The notes beneath the pieces are model-generated. The model did no database searches and was not told the DNA's origin. It saw only the letters and a list, made by a program, of their open reading frames with translations. From the NCBI GenBank assembly GCA_965229695.1, contig OZ245921.1, positions 248,001-312,000 on the forward strand: 64,000 nucleotides of DNA, given 5' to 3'. Origin of the DNA: JANSYL01 sp965229695 (lineage in GTDB: Bacteria; Pseudomonadota; Alphaproteobacteria; Rhodobacterales; Rhodobacteraceae). Both the position numbers and the translations under genes were made by a program. Within the stretch, counting starts at the first letter, position 1; every line of letters starts with the position of its first letter. Below, in pieces: positions 55,771 through 64,000 of the stretch.

Positions 55771-56113
55771 AAGGTATCCTCCCCATGTGGACGCCCCCGC
55801 ATACGTTGGTGACACGGGTGGCTCGGTAACAAAGTGCGGGCAACGTAGCGAAGGGATCGCGGCGTTGGAACAGTTTTTCGGCCTGAAACACGCATTTTTG
55901 TAAAAAAATCTGACCAAAATAGGCCAAAACGACGCGATTCAACCTAAAGTTGCGCGTCGTTAGCGGTAACGAAACTTACCGAATGAAATCTTTTCTGATT
56001 AAAGCGAATTTTTTTGACCGATCAAGTCACAATGACTCGACCTTTCCCATTCGGCAAGACGCATCAATGTTGCGCCCTGACACCCGATTGCGACATGTTT
56101 TGCAACTTGGCCA
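55771..56113. other. Divergent intergenic region, dctP / ilv leader
   Basis: About 340 bp between the TRAP operon and the ilv promoter. AT-rich stretches (e.g. around 55890-56020) suggest promoters on both strands. No gene seen. Confidence 0.5.
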
Positions 56114-56142
56114 TTGACGGCATTTTTCAGCCCCCCTACTGT
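56114..56142 (+). promoter_or_regulatory. Sigma-70-type promoter of the ilv leader
   Basis: TTGACG (-35) and TACTGT (-10) separated by 17 bp, ending 29 bases before the leader ATG. Confidence 0.55.
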
Positions 56143-56171
56143 CCCCGCACATTCGACGAAGGGACGCCCCG

Positions 56172-56219
56172 ATGGCACTCATTCTAGTACTTGTAGGACA
56201 CACGCGCATGGGTTGGTGA
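56172..56219 (+). CDS. ilvB leader peptide (attenuation)
   Basis: 15-residue open frame MALILVLVGHTRMGW with AAGGGACG upstream. Five of the first eight residues are Leu, Ile or Val, some with rare CTA/GTA codons, just ahead of an attenuator hairpin and the ilvB gene. This is the set-up of a transcription-attenuation leader sensing branched-chain aminoacyl-tRNA. Confidence 0.82.
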   Translation: MALILVLVGHTRMGW

Positions 56220-56243
56220 TTTCACCCCATCTTGACCCCATGC

Positions 56244-56274
56244 GCCCTCGGAACCCGACCGGGGGCTTTTTTTT
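56244..56274 (+). terminator. Attenuator hairpin upstream of ilvB
   Basis: GCCCTCGG and CCGGGGGC form an 8-pair stem (one G-T pair), loop AACCCGA, followed by eight T. Upstream segments with repeated ATGGGG/CCCCAT-type complements (56208-56241) can form the competing antiterminator. Confidence 0.82.
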
Positions 56275-56348
56275 GTCGAATGGCGATGAAGACGCAGCAA
56301 AGATGAGATCAGAGCCAAAAGGGCCGCTCAAAAGGAAGGATACCCACA

Positions 56349-58103
56349 ATGACACGCCAAATGACCGGCGCAAAAATGGTTGTCGAAGTTCTGAAGGATC
56401 AGGGCGTCGACACGGTATTCGGTTACCCGGGCGGGGCTGTCCTTCCGATTTATGATGAGGTGTTCCAGCAAAACGCCATTCGCCACATTCTGGTGCGCCA
56501 TGAACAGGGCGCCGTGCACGCAGCCGAAGCCTATGCGCGCTCAACCGGCAAACCTGGCGTGGTTCTGGTGACCTCGGGCCCAGGGGCCACCAATGCGGTG
56601 ACCGGTCTGACCGATGCGTTGATGGATTCGATCCCGATCATCGTCCTGACGGGCCAGGTGCCGACCTTTATGATTGGCTCGGATGCGTTTCAGGAGGCCG
56701 ATACCGTCGGCATCACCCGGCCCTGCACCAAGATGAACTGGCTGGTGAAGGATACCGAAGACCTGGCCGATGTCATGCACCAGGCCTTTCACATCGCCAC
56801 CGCAGGCCGCCCGGGCCCGGTTTTGGTCGACATCCCCAAGGATGTGCAGTTTGCCACCGGCACCTATACCGAAAAGGCCAAAGCCAAGACCTCGCATTAC
56901 CAGCCCAAGGTCAAAGGCAATATCGACATCATCACCGCCCTGGTCGAAGCAATGGAACAGGCCGAACGCCCGCTGTTTTACACCGGCGGCGGCGTGATCA
57001 ATTCTGGCGACAAGGCCAGCGCGCTGTTGCGCGAGTTGGTCGAGGCCACCGGTTTCCCCATCACCTCGACCCTGATGGGCCTGGGCGCCTATCCGGCCTC
57101 GGGCGATAAATGGCTGGGCATGTTGGGCATGCACGGGCTCTATGAAGCCAACCTGGCCATGCATGGCTGCGATCTGATGATCAATATCGGCGCGCGCTTC
57201 GATGACCGCATCACCGGTCGGATCGCCGATTTCAGCCCCGGCTCGCTGAAAGCCCATGTCGATATCGACCCGTCCTCGATCAACAAGGTGATCCATGCCG
57301 ATTTCCCGATCATCGGCGATGTCGGCCATGTCTTGGAAGATCTGCTGCGGGTCTGGAAAGCGCGCGGTCGCAAAACCAACGCGCCTGCCGTCAAAGACTG
57401 GTGGGGTCAGATCGAAACTTGGCGCAAGGTAAACTGCCTGCGCTACACGAACTCGGAAACCACCATCAAACCGCAATACGCCCTGCAACGGCTGGAGGCG
57501 CTGACCAAGGACAAAGACCGCTATATCACGACCGAGGTTGGTCAACATCAGATGTGGGCGGCGCAGTTCCTGGGCTTCGAAGACCCGAACCGCTGGATGA
57601 CCTCGGGCGGTCTGGGCACGATGGGCTATGGCGTCCCGGCCTCCATCGGCGTTCAGGTGGCACATCCCGACGCGCTTGTGATCAATGTGGCCGGCGAAGC
57701 CTCCTGGCTGATGAACATGCAGGAAATGGGGACCGCCGCGCAGTACCGCCTGCCGGTGAAGCAATTCATCCTCAACAATGAACGTCTGGGTATGGTGCGC
57801 CAGTGGCAGGAACTGCTGCATGGCGAACGCTACAGCCATTCCTGGTCCGAAGCGCTGCCCGATTTCGTGAAGCTGGCCGAAGCTTTTGGGGCCAAGGGCA
57901 TCATCTGCTCCGATCCCAAGGATCTGGATGACGCGATCATGGAGATGCTGGATTATGACGGCCCGGTCATTTTCGATTGCCTGGTCGAAAAGCATGAAAA
58001 CTGCTTCCCCATGATCCCATCGGGCAAGGCGCATAACGAAATGCTCTTGGGTGAGGCGGAAACCCAAGGCGTGATCGACGCCGACGGCGGCGTTTTGGTC
58101 TAA
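56349..58103 (+). CDS. ilvB: Acetolactate synthase large (catalytic) subunit
   Basis: 584 residues from ATG 56349 (AAGGAAGGA upstream). Joins two pyruvates (or pyruvate and 2-ketobutyrate) in valine, leucine and isoleucine synthesis. ThDP enzyme: GYPGGAVLPIYDE, catalytic Glu in HEQGAVHAAEAYAR, TSGPGATNAVTGL, and the ThDP site INVAGEASWLMNMQEM...NNERLGMVRQWQ, where GEA stands for the usual GDG, as in other alphaproteobacterial forms I know. Regulated by the upstream attenuator. Its small subunit ilvN lies 3.8 kb away. Confidence 0.95.
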   Translation: MTRQMTGAKMVVEVLKDQGVDTVFGYPGGAVLPIYDEVFQQNAIRHILVRHEQGAVHAAEAYARSTGKPGVVLVTSGPGATNAVTGLTDALMDSIPIIVLTGQVPTFMIGSDAFQEADTVGITRPCTKMNWLVKDTEDLADVMHQAFHIATAGRPGPVLVDIPKDVQFATGTYTEKAKAKTSHYQPKVKGNIDIITALVEAMEQAERPLFYTGGGVINSGDKASALLRELVEATGFPITSTLMGLGAYPASGDKWLGMLGMHGLYEANLAMHGCDLMINIGARFDDRITGRIADFSPGSLKAHVDIDPSSINKVIHADFPIIGDVGHVLEDLLRVWKARGRKTNAPAVKDWWGQIETWRKVNCLRYTNSETTIKPQYALQRLEALTKDKDRYITTEVGQHQMWAAQFLGFEDPNRWMTSGGLGTMGYGVPASIGVQVAHPDALVINVAGEASWLMNMQEMGTAAQYRLPVKQFILNNERLGMVRQWQELLHGERYSHSWSEALPDFVKLAEAFGAKGIICSDPKDLDDAIMEMLDYDGPVIFDCLVEKHENCFPMIPSGKAHNEMLLGEAETQGVIDADGGVLV

Positions 58104-58161
58104 TCTGGTTTGGGCGGGCCGCCGGATCGGCACCCGCCCCTGCCCCAAGGCCCACGGCCCG

Positions 58162-59478
58162 ATGCGTAAACACATCCCCTCCCTCAAAGCCGTCACCGCC
58201 CGCAAAGACCCATCGGGCGGGCGACTGACCCTTGGGCGGGCCCTATTCCGCAAGGGCGAGTTTGAGGCCGCGCATCGGCTTTACCGCAACCTCGCGGACG
58301 ATCTGCCGGATCACTACGGCGTGCATCTCGCGCTATCGGCGTTGATGACCTATCACGGCCAACCGGTTGAGGCGCATGATCTGATGTCGGATTATTTCCG
58401 GCGCAATCCGCTTGGCGCGGCGCCCAAACCCGGCCTCCCTGCGCGACCCCTGGTTTTGATTCTGCGCGGCTTCGATCGCACCCATGCCGCCGTCGGCAAG
58501 CGCAGCGATGGTGGTTATAAGCCCAAGCTGCGCGGCGGGCATTACACCACCCAATTCCTGCTCGCCAAAGACCGGATCGCGCAGCAACGCGTGACCATCA
58601 CCGAAAGCGGGCTGACCCCCGATGCGCTGCCGCCCCATGATCTGATCCTGAACACCATTGCCGAGCCCGATATCGAAGGCGCATCGCTCAGGGCCATGCA
58701 CCGGTTTCTCGAAACCCGGCCCGAGATCAATATCATCAACCGCCCCGAACCAGTCTGGATGACCTCGCGCGATCGAAACTGGAAACGCCTGCGCGACATG
58801 CGGGGCGTCACCTTTCCCGAAACCCATCGGATCATGCTGGATAAAGCGGGCCCAGATCAAATCGCGGCCGAGATCGAGGCGCTTGGCATGGCCGGCCCGC
58901 TGATCATCCGCAAAACCGGCACGCAAACCGGGCGCACAACGCAACTGGTCGAAAACCGCGCCGATCTGGATGCCTATGCCGCCACGCCCAAAACCGGCGG
59001 CTTCTATGTCATCGCCTATCGGCAAATCCTCTGGCGCAACGAATACTTCCGCAAGCTGCGGCTGTTTTACATAGATGGTGCCTATTACCCGGTGGTCTGC
59101 CATCTGGACAAAATCTGGAACGTGCATGGCGGCAACCGGAAAGAGGTGATGCGCACCGACCCGGAATTGATGGCCGAAGAACAGCGGTTCCTGGGGGATT
59201 GGCAAAGCTATGTCGGGGCCGCGAATGTCGCCCGTTTGGAACAAATCGCCGAACGCACCCGTCTGGAGTTTTTCGGCATCGACTTCACCGTCGATGAACA
59301 GGGCGACATCTTTATCTACGAGCTAAACGCCGCCATGCGCCACAGCTTCGATCACGCCAAGAACTTTCCGTATAAACTGCCCTTTGACCTCGCCACTTCC
59401 GAGGCTTTCGCCAATATGGTGGTCCGCCGCGCCAATCGCAGCAGTGGCGCGGATCAGCCGCCCAAAGCGCATCCCTAA
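58162..59478 (+). CDS. TPR-like + ATP-grasp domain protein
   Basis: 438 residues from ATG 58162. Residues ~25-80 look like a TPR pair (GRALFRKGEFEAAHRLYRNL); the rest has an ATP-grasp look: GMAGPLIIRKTGTQTGRTTQ (ATP lysine), GGFYVIAYRQILWRNEYFRK, and FFGIDFTVDEQGDIFIYELN (Mg ligands Asp, Glu, Asn). Exact substrate unknown. First of three genes lying between ilvB and ilvN. Confidence 0.72.
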   Translation: MRKHIPSLKAVTARKDPSGGRLTLGRALFRKGEFEAAHRLYRNLADDLPDHYGVHLALSALMTYHGQPVEAHDLMSDYFRRNPLGAAPKPGLPARPLVLILRGFDRTHAAVGKRSDGGYKPKLRGGHYTTQFLLAKDRIAQQRVTITESGLTPDALPPHDLILNTIAEPDIEGASLRAMHRFLETRPEINIINRPEPVWMTSRDRNWKRLRDMRGVTFPETHRIMLDKAGPDQIAAEIEALGMAGPLIIRKTGTQTGRTTQLVENRADLDAYAATPKTGGFYVIAYRQILWRNEYFRKLRLFYIDGAYYPVVCHLDKIWNVHGGNRKEVMRTDPELMAEEQRFLGDWQSYVGAANVARLEQIAERTRLEFFGIDFTVDEQGDIFIYELNAAMRHSFDHAKNFPYKLPFDLATSEAFANMVVRRANRSSGADQPPKAHP

Positions 59479-59495
59479 CCCCAGCAGGTCCGGTT

Positions 59496-60746
59496 ATGCT
59501 GCCCCAAGCGCTCTCATCCCCCGATTACGATCCCTCGCCCGAGGCGGGGGATGATCGCCTGCGGGCATGGGCCACAGGGCCGGTGCAAGCTTTGGTGCTG
59601 TTGGGTATCGTCATCACCCTGGTGATCACCGGGCTTTGGATCTGGTTCATTCAGCGCGTCGCACAGGCGGCGGGCGACGCGGCCTTTATGGTGGATTTTG
59701 TTGTCTTCTGGTCGGCAGCGAAGCTGGCCATCGCAGGCACGCCGCTCGCGGCCTTTGACCCGGCTGAGATGGCCAAAATACATGGGCTGGGCTTCGAGGC
59801 TTGGCTGCCCTGGTCCTACCCGCCGGGATTTTTGCTGGCGGTGATGCCATTTGGGCTTTTGCCGTTTTTTATAGCGCTGACCCTTTCCGCCCTGCTTTCG
59901 GTCCTGGCCCTGATGGCTGCCGCGCGCGGCTTGGCGCCCGGCTTGCCGATGATCTGGGTCGGGGTGGCACTGGCCCCAACCATGCTGGCCGCGCTCACGC
60001 TTGGGCAAACCCCCTTGCTTTGGGCCGCTGGGCTGATGGCCGCGCTTTGGGCCATGCGTGCAGAGCGCCCCTGGCTGGCGGGGCTCTTCATCGGTCTTCT
60101 GACCCTCAAGCCGCAGCTTGGTTTGCTGATCCCGGTGGCATTGTTGGCCAGCGGATCTTGGCGGACGATCCTGTCGGCCAGTTTCACGACCTTGGCTTTG
60201 GCCGGGATCGGCACGCTGGTATTCGGCGCGGCTTACTGGCCCGCCATGCTGCAAATGATGCAGACCCATTTTGGCACGGTGCGCGAGTTGGTCGGGACCA
60301 GCAGCCAAATGATCAGCCCCTATTCCGGCTTGGTCGCCCTGGGCTTGCCCGAGGCCATCGCCCTTTGGACCCAACCCGCCCTGACCCTGATCGCCGCCCT
60401 GATGGTGGGCTTTGCCTGGTACAACCCGCAGATCGGGTTCGACTTGCGCGCAGCGGCTTTGGTCGCAGCCATTTTGATTTCGAGCCCCTATCTTTGGCAC
60501 TACGAGGCTGCGCTGCTTGCCCCATTGGCCCTGTTCCTGATCCGCGCCGGCGTGTTGCGCTACACGTTGCCCGGTGGAGTGATCGCCCTGATCCTCTGGC
60601 TCGGCGTCGGGCCCGCGATGGTCGCGGGGCTTTACAGCAACATCACAGACGGGTCCGATCCTTCGACCCGCCTCTTGGTCTCGCCCATCATCGCCTTCGC
60701 GTTCTTGCTGACGCTGGCATCCGTCTGGTCTCGTGCCCGAGGTTAA
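59496..60746 (+). CDS. GT87/DUF2029 membrane glycosyltransferase-like protein
   Basis: 416 residues, membrane protein with about nine to ten segments. DUF2029 features: FMVDFVVFWSAAKLAIAGTP with an Asp near the first periplasmic loop, WLPWSYPPGF, and GLLTLKPQLGLLIPVALLA. The family includes polyprenyl-phosphate-sugar-dependent mannosyl/arabinosyl transferases. 17 bp after the ATP-grasp gene. Confidence 0.82.
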   Translation: MLPQALSSPDYDPSPEAGDDRLRAWATGPVQALVLLGIVITLVITGLWIWFIQRVAQAAGDAAFMVDFVVFWSAAKLAIAGTPLAAFDPAEMAKIHGLGFEAWLPWSYPPGFLLAVMPFGLLPFFIALTLSALLSVLALMAAARGLAPGLPMIWVGVALAPTMLAALTLGQTPLLWAAGLMAALWAMRAERPWLAGLFIGLLTLKPQLGLLIPVALLASGSWRTILSASFTTLALAGIGTLVFGAAYWPAMLQMMQTHFGTVRELVGTSSQMISPYSGLVALGLPEAIALWTQPALTLIAALMVGFAWYNPQIGFDLRAAALVAAILISSPYLWHYEAALLAPLALFLIRAGVLRYTLPGGVIALILWLGVGPAMVAGLYSNITDGSDPSTRLLVSPIIAFAFLLTLASVWSRARG

Positions 60747-60892
60747 AGCGATGATCCTGTCTGACATTTTGAGACCGAACGCCCTAGAGATAATAGAATG
60801 GACGCTATTCAGCAGACGTGGATGCGATGACCCTCCACCAGAAATCATCTCCGCTTCTTCGATTTGGCGATTAGAAAGGGCGAGCGCGTAAT

Positions 60893-61873
60893 ATGAGCCT
60901 TCCACCGTTCCGATCAAAGACGCTCAGCCGCTTGATCCCGGGTCACAGCGTGCGCGCGCCCAATGGCAAGCGTGTCACCTATCAAGGCGTTTGGGCGGGC
61001 TTCGATGCCGAGGTGCAGTGTTTTTTTTGGACCGATATCTTTGCCAAGCACATCGAGCAGGATCACATCCGCGTTTTGCTGCCCTTCGCCGAAAAGCAGT
61101 CGCGCAACCAACTTGCTTTGCATAAGGCGCTCGCAGGCAAATGGGACGTGTATCTGACCGGAGAAAATACAGGCCATCGCACCAGCCACGCCCGGGCCAG
61201 TATCGGGTTTCGGCCGCCAACCAAACCGAATGAGTTCCGTTTTCCTTATTGGATGTGGCATTTCGCCTGGCCGGGGTATGAGGTCAAACCCAGCCATCTA
61301 ACCTTTGGCACACGCTATCCCATGGACCATCTGATGAAGTCGATGAATGAGGTCCACGGCCCGATTTCCCGCGACGCGTTCGAGGCCGCGCAGCCGAAGG
61401 CAGCACTCATGACCTCGCACCTGCGCGCCCCGCGCGATACGCAGTTCCGCCTGTGCAACGCAGCCATGGGTTGCGACGGGTTCGGGCGCGCCTTCACCCC
61501 CACGTCGATCCCGAAAATCGAACTATTATCGCCCTACCTGTTCAACCTCTGCCCCGAAAACGAGTTGGCCGAGGGCTATGTCACCGAAAAAATCCCCGAA
61601 GCCTTCCTGGCCAATTGCGTGCCCATCACTTGGTGCCGCCCGGACGACCTGGCGCTTGATTTCAACCCTAAGGCCGTCGTGAACCTTCACGGCTTGTCCG
61701 AGGCTGAAATCGCCGAAACGCTCAAAGACCTGGCCCAGAACTATGACCGTTTCAACGCGCTCCGCTCACAACCGCTTCTCCTGCAGCCACCCGACCTGGC
61801 CCCGCTGCGGAATTTCCTCTCAACCGTCTTGAATGATGGCCCGGCAAGTGCCAATCAGCCAGGCGCCAGCTAA
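60893..61873 (+). CDS. GT10 (fucosyltransferase-like) glycosyltransferase
   Basis: 326 residues from ATG 60893. The C-terminal donor motif LSPYLFNLCPENELAEGYVTEKIPEAFLANCVPITW is split here into SPYLFNLCPENELAEGYVTE and KIPEAFLANCVPITWCRPDD; it is the alpha1,3-fucosyltransferase signature. N-terminal VYLTGENTGHRTSHARASIG fits the acceptor domain. No membrane anchor. Envelope glycan role likely; donor may not be GDP-fucose. ilvN follows after 13 bp. Confidence 0.85.
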   Translation: MSLPPFRSKTLSRLIPGHSVRAPNGKRVTYQGVWAGFDAEVQCFFWTDIFAKHIEQDHIRVLLPFAEKQSRNQLALHKALAGKWDVYLTGENTGHRTSHARASIGFRPPTKPNEFRFPYWMWHFAWPGYEVKPSHLTFGTRYPMDHLMKSMNEVHGPISRDAFEAAQPKAALMTSHLRAPRDTQFRLCNAAMGCDGFGRAFTPTSIPKIELLSPYLFNLCPENELAEGYVTEKIPEAFLANCVPITWCRPDDLALDFNPKAVVNLHGLSEAEIAETLKDLAQNYDRFNALRSQPLLLQPPDLAPLRNFLSTVLNDGPASANQPGAS

Positions 61874-61886
61874 AGGAACCAGACCC

Positions 61887-62447
61887 ATGTCGCCGCTCAA
61901 AATCGAAAAAGGCTCCACCAGCCATTCCGCGTATGACCTTCGCAGCCATATGTCGGAAGTGATCGAAACCCATACCTTGGCGATCCTGGTGCAGAACGAA
62001 GCGGGCGTACTGGCCCGTGTCATCGGGCTGTTTTCGGGCCGTGGCTATAACATCGACAGCCTCACCGTGGCCGAGGTCGACCATGAAGGCCACCGTTCGC
62101 GCATCACCATTGTCACCAGCGGCACGCCCCAGGTGATCAACCAAATCAAAATGCAGCTTGAGCGTATGGTGCCCGTGCATGAGGTCGCCGATCTGACCGT
62201 CGAAGGGCCCCATGTCAGCCGCGAACTGGCGCTGATCAAGGTCATGGGCAAAGGCGAATCCCGGGTCGAGGCGCTGCGCATCGCCGAGATTTTCCGCGCC
62301 AATGTGGTCGACTCGACCTTGGAAAGCTTTGTGTTCGAGATCACCGGCACCCCCGATAAGATCGACGCCTTCACCGATCTGATGCGCCCCTTGGGCGATG
62401 TGCGCCTGGCCCGCACCGGTGTGGCCGCCATCGCGCGCGGCGTCTAA
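61887..62447 (+). CDS. ilvN: Acetolactate synthase small (regulatory) subunit
   Basis: 186 residues from ATG 61887 with AAAGGAA upstream. ACT domain: HTLAILVQNEAGVLARVIGL, FSGRGYNIDSLTVAEVDHEG, and ITIVTSGTPQVINQIKMQLE; second ACT-like part with LIKVMGKGESRVEALRIAEI. Binds valine for feedback inhibition and activates the catalytic subunit. Separated from ilvB by three envelope-type genes but on the same strand. Confidence 0.95.
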   Translation: MSPLKIEKGSTSHSAYDLRSHMSEVIETHTLAILVQNEAGVLARVIGLFSGRGYNIDSLTVAEVDHEGHRSRITIVTSGTPQVINQIKMQLERMVPVHEVADLTVEGPHVSRELALIKVMGKGESRVEALRIAEIFRANVVDSTLESFVFEITGTPDKIDAFTDLMRPLGDVRLARTGVAAIARGV

Positions 62448-62526
62448 GCCAGCGCGACGGCCCCTGAATCAAAAGGGGCGCAGGGCTGTCTGCCGAACCC
62501 CGCGCCCCACTGGACTGCGCCCTGCG

Positions 62527-62820
62527 TTAGCCTGCGGGGATTAAGCCTGCATCGACAGCGACAGCCAGTTCTTGTTCGTCCAAAACCCCATCACCATTGG
62601 CATCAAGGGCCATAAATTCGGCCTCGGTGACATCGGGCATCACCATCAGCATCTCGGTATAGGTGACCAAACCGTCGCCATCCCCGTCCAACTCAGCCGC
62701 TTGCCCCATGGCATAGCCGGTGGCCACAGCGCCCAGGGCGATGGCCGCCAGGGTGACGGGCAAAAGCGTGCGGCGACGCGGGGCGGGGGTTTGGGTTAGG
62801 CTCAGATGTTCAATAGGCAT
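62527..62820 (-). CDS. Secreted EF-hand calcium-binding protein
   Basis: 97 residues from ATG 62820 with a strong AAGGAGG. Signal-like hydrophobic segment (LLPVTLAAIALGAVATGYAM), then two EF-hand loops: DGDGDGLVTYTE and DANGDGVLDEQE. Divergent from the sigma-factor gene, so may be in its regulon. Confidence 0.85.
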   Translation of the reverse strand: MPIEHLSLTQTPAPRRRTLLPVTLAAIALGAVATGYAMGQAAELDGDGDGLVTYTEMLMVMPDVTEAEFMALDANGDGVLDEQELAVAVDAGLIPAG

Positions 62821-63122
62821 TGCTGTAACCTCCTTTAAGGTCTCCAGAGTTCGGCACGGGCTTTGGCCGCACCTGAAAGAGAAGAGGCTGGGCGCCGCGT
62901 TTGCATCCTTGGCGCTGGTTCCATGGGCGACGCTTCGCCGGAACCGGCGCGGGCCACGCGCGGCAGATCGCCGACAATCGGCCACCCCGGCAAGCCTATG
63001 CCGATGATCCCGCGCTTTCGGCAGTTGCAGGCTCAAATCGGCCATCGACCGCAGCCTTCGATGGACCGCGCGCCCCGCGCCTGACCGGATGGGCCATCCC
63101 TTGCATGCCGATCAGGTTGCCC

Positions 63123-63653
63123 ATGCCCCTCCCCTCACCCTCCACACGCGCCTTCATCGCGCTCTTGCCCGATCTGCGCCGCAGCGCGCGCCGGCTTAGC
63201 CGGTCAAACAACGATGCGGATGATTTGGTGCAGGAAACGCTGCTCAAGGTCTGGGCGCGGCTGGCCATGGCCAATCAGGGTGCCAGCGATGCGGCGCCTG
63301 TCACCGATCTGCGCGCCTATGCCTTTGCCACGCTGCGCAATGCCGCCAAACGCCCGCCCAGGCCCACGGCCGAGTTGGAGGAGGCGCAGCTCCCGAAGGT
63401 TTCCGCCGACGCGGCGCCTGCCACCGTGGCCGTCAGCGACGCAATGGCCGCGCTTAACCGGTTGCCGCGCGATCAGGTGCAATTGCTGCGGCTGCGTGCG
63501 CTTGACGGGCTCAGCTATGCAGAAATTGCCAAAGAAACCGGCCTGCCCATGGGCACCGTCACCTCACGCCTGTCGCGCGGGCGCGCGGCCTTGCGCCTGG
63601 CCCTGGGCCTGCCGCGCGGTGCGCCGGTCAGCGACCTTTTCCGCGACGAATAG
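63123..63653 (+). CDS. Sigma-70 family (ECF-type) RNA polymerase sigma factor
   Basis: 176 residues from ATG 63123 (63105 is another choice, adding six residues). Sigma region 2: SNNDADDLVQETLLKVW; region 4 with HTH: LPRDQVQLLRLRALDGLSYA, then IAKETGLPMGTVTSRLSRGR. No anti-sigma gene seen in the window. Divergent to the EF-hand gene, with a Rieske oxygenase gene downstream. Confidence 0.87.
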   Translation: MPLPSPSTRAFIALLPDLRRSARRLSRSNNDADDLVQETLLKVWARLAMANQGASDAAPVTDLRAYAFATLRNAAKRPPRPTAELEEAQLPKVSADAAPATVAVSDAMAALNRLPRDQVQLLRLRALDGLSYAEIAKETGLPMGTVTSRLSRGRAALRLALGLPRGAPVSDLFRDE

Positions 63654-63764
63654 GCCATCCGCACCTGGTTTATTCCCGACATCGCGCATGTCGCCCATGC
63701 GCAAGACGGAAAGGCCCATGGAATCAGAGACTGTGCCCCAGCTTATGAACCCGTGGAGACCGCC

Positions 63765-64000
63765 ATGCCCGACGATATCCGCCGCACCGCCCTTGATGCC
63801 GTTATGGCCCCGATTGATCAGGCCAACGGTCTGCCCAACGCCCATTACACGGACCCCGACACCATCGCCGCCGAAAACAAGGCCGTGTTGGAAAGCACCT
63901 GGGCCGCCATCGCCGTGGGCGAGGATGTGCCCGAAAAGGGGGATGCCAAGCCGATCCAATTTCTGGGCCAACCGCTGTTGCTGATCCGCGATGACAAAGA
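63765..64000 (+). CDS. Rieske-type aromatic ring-hydroxylating oxygenase alpha subunit (3' partial)
   Basis: N-terminal 78 residues to the window edge, from ATG 63765 with TGGAGA. LPNAHYTDPDTIAAENKAVL, STWAAIAVGEDVPEKGDAKP and FLGQPLLLIRDDK match the start of Rieske oxygenase alpha subunits, before the CxH...CxxH Rieske motif, which is beyond the window. Confidence 0.75.
   Translation, partial: MPDDIRRTALDAVMAPIDQANGLPNAHYTDPDTIAAENKAVLESTWAAIAVGEDVPEKGDAKPIQFLGQPLLLIRDDK

Noticed and set aside
56541..58253. Long open frame opposite ilvB
   Set aside because: ilvB is certain; the antisense translation has no family features.
59514..60917. Long Gln/Gly/Arg-rich open frame opposite the GT87-like gene
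   Set aside because: Composition typical of the antisense of a hydrophobic membrane protein.

Overview
The window looks like a chromosomal segment of a GC-rich alphaproteobacterium, most likely a Rhodobacterales (Roseobacter-group) member. The evidence is gene-transfer-agent-type tail genes (DUF2163, NlpC/P60, TIM-barrel hub protein), tandem DUF2852 proteins, a long-form TRAP transporter, and an ilvBN locus with an alphaproteobacterial acetolactate synthase. This placement rests on gene content read by eye, not on a database search.

Layout. (1) 1-7.65 kb: an unusual cluster with an animal-type haem peroxidase (cut by the left edge), a small unknown protein, a SARP/BTAD-TPR regulator and a stand-alone YcaO-domain protein on the minus strand, then three small unknown proteins and a radical SAM protein on the plus strand. 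The YcaO, radical SAM and small-ORF combination resembles a RiPP or peptide/protein-modification locus of no class I can name. (2) 7.7-8.8 kb: a DUF2235 hydrolase. (3) 9.4-40.8 kb: an exopolysaccharide/capsule island. It holds UDP-sugar enzymes (UXS-like decarboxylase, UDP-glucuronate 4-epimerase-like, UDP-HexNAc 6-dehydrogenase), a CDP-hexose branch (RfbF, RfbG, RmlC-like epimerase, DegT aminotransferase, PglD/NeuD-like acyltransferase), a Wzx-type flippase, an EpsG/Wzy-type polymerase, several glycosyltransferases, acyl- and deacetylases, an ATP-grasp ligase, an EPS-type MarR regulator and a NusG paralogue. Set inside it (12.7-16.2 kb) is a decayed mobile module: a serine recombinase and two ParB/RepB-like genes, all broken. 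A sulfotransferase and an FkbM methyltransferase in the island are also broken. (4) 40.8-47.8 kb: the distal end of a GTA/prophage tail module on the minus strand. Three of its four genes are disrupted and the fourth has lost its N-terminus, close to tRNA-Ser(GGA). (5) 48.3-51.2 kb: two DUF2852 paralogues, an RDD protein, the N-end-rule transferase Bpt and a VOC protein. (6) 51.2-55.8 kb: a TRAP dicarboxylate-type transporter (M, Q, P). (7) 56.1-62.4 kb: ilvB behind a leader peptide and attenuator, then three envelope-glycan-type genes, then ilvN. (8) 62.5-64 kb: a secreted EF-hand protein, a sigma-70/ECF-type factor and the start of a Rieske oxygenase.

How it works together. The island can supply UDP-xylose or UDP-glucuronate-family sugars, UDP-HexNAc uronates and a CDP-linked 6-deoxy-amino sugar. 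GT4/GT2 enzymes would build the repeat unit, the flippase would export it and the EpsG-like polymerase would join it, with acyl and deacetylase tailoring. The NusG paralogue and the MarR-EPS regulator are the likely control points. Polysaccharide export genes (Wza/Wzc) and the initiating phosphoglycosyltransferase are not in the window. Gene breakage is concentrated in the mobile and accessory parts, while the housekeeping genes (ilvBN, bpt, TRAP) are intact.
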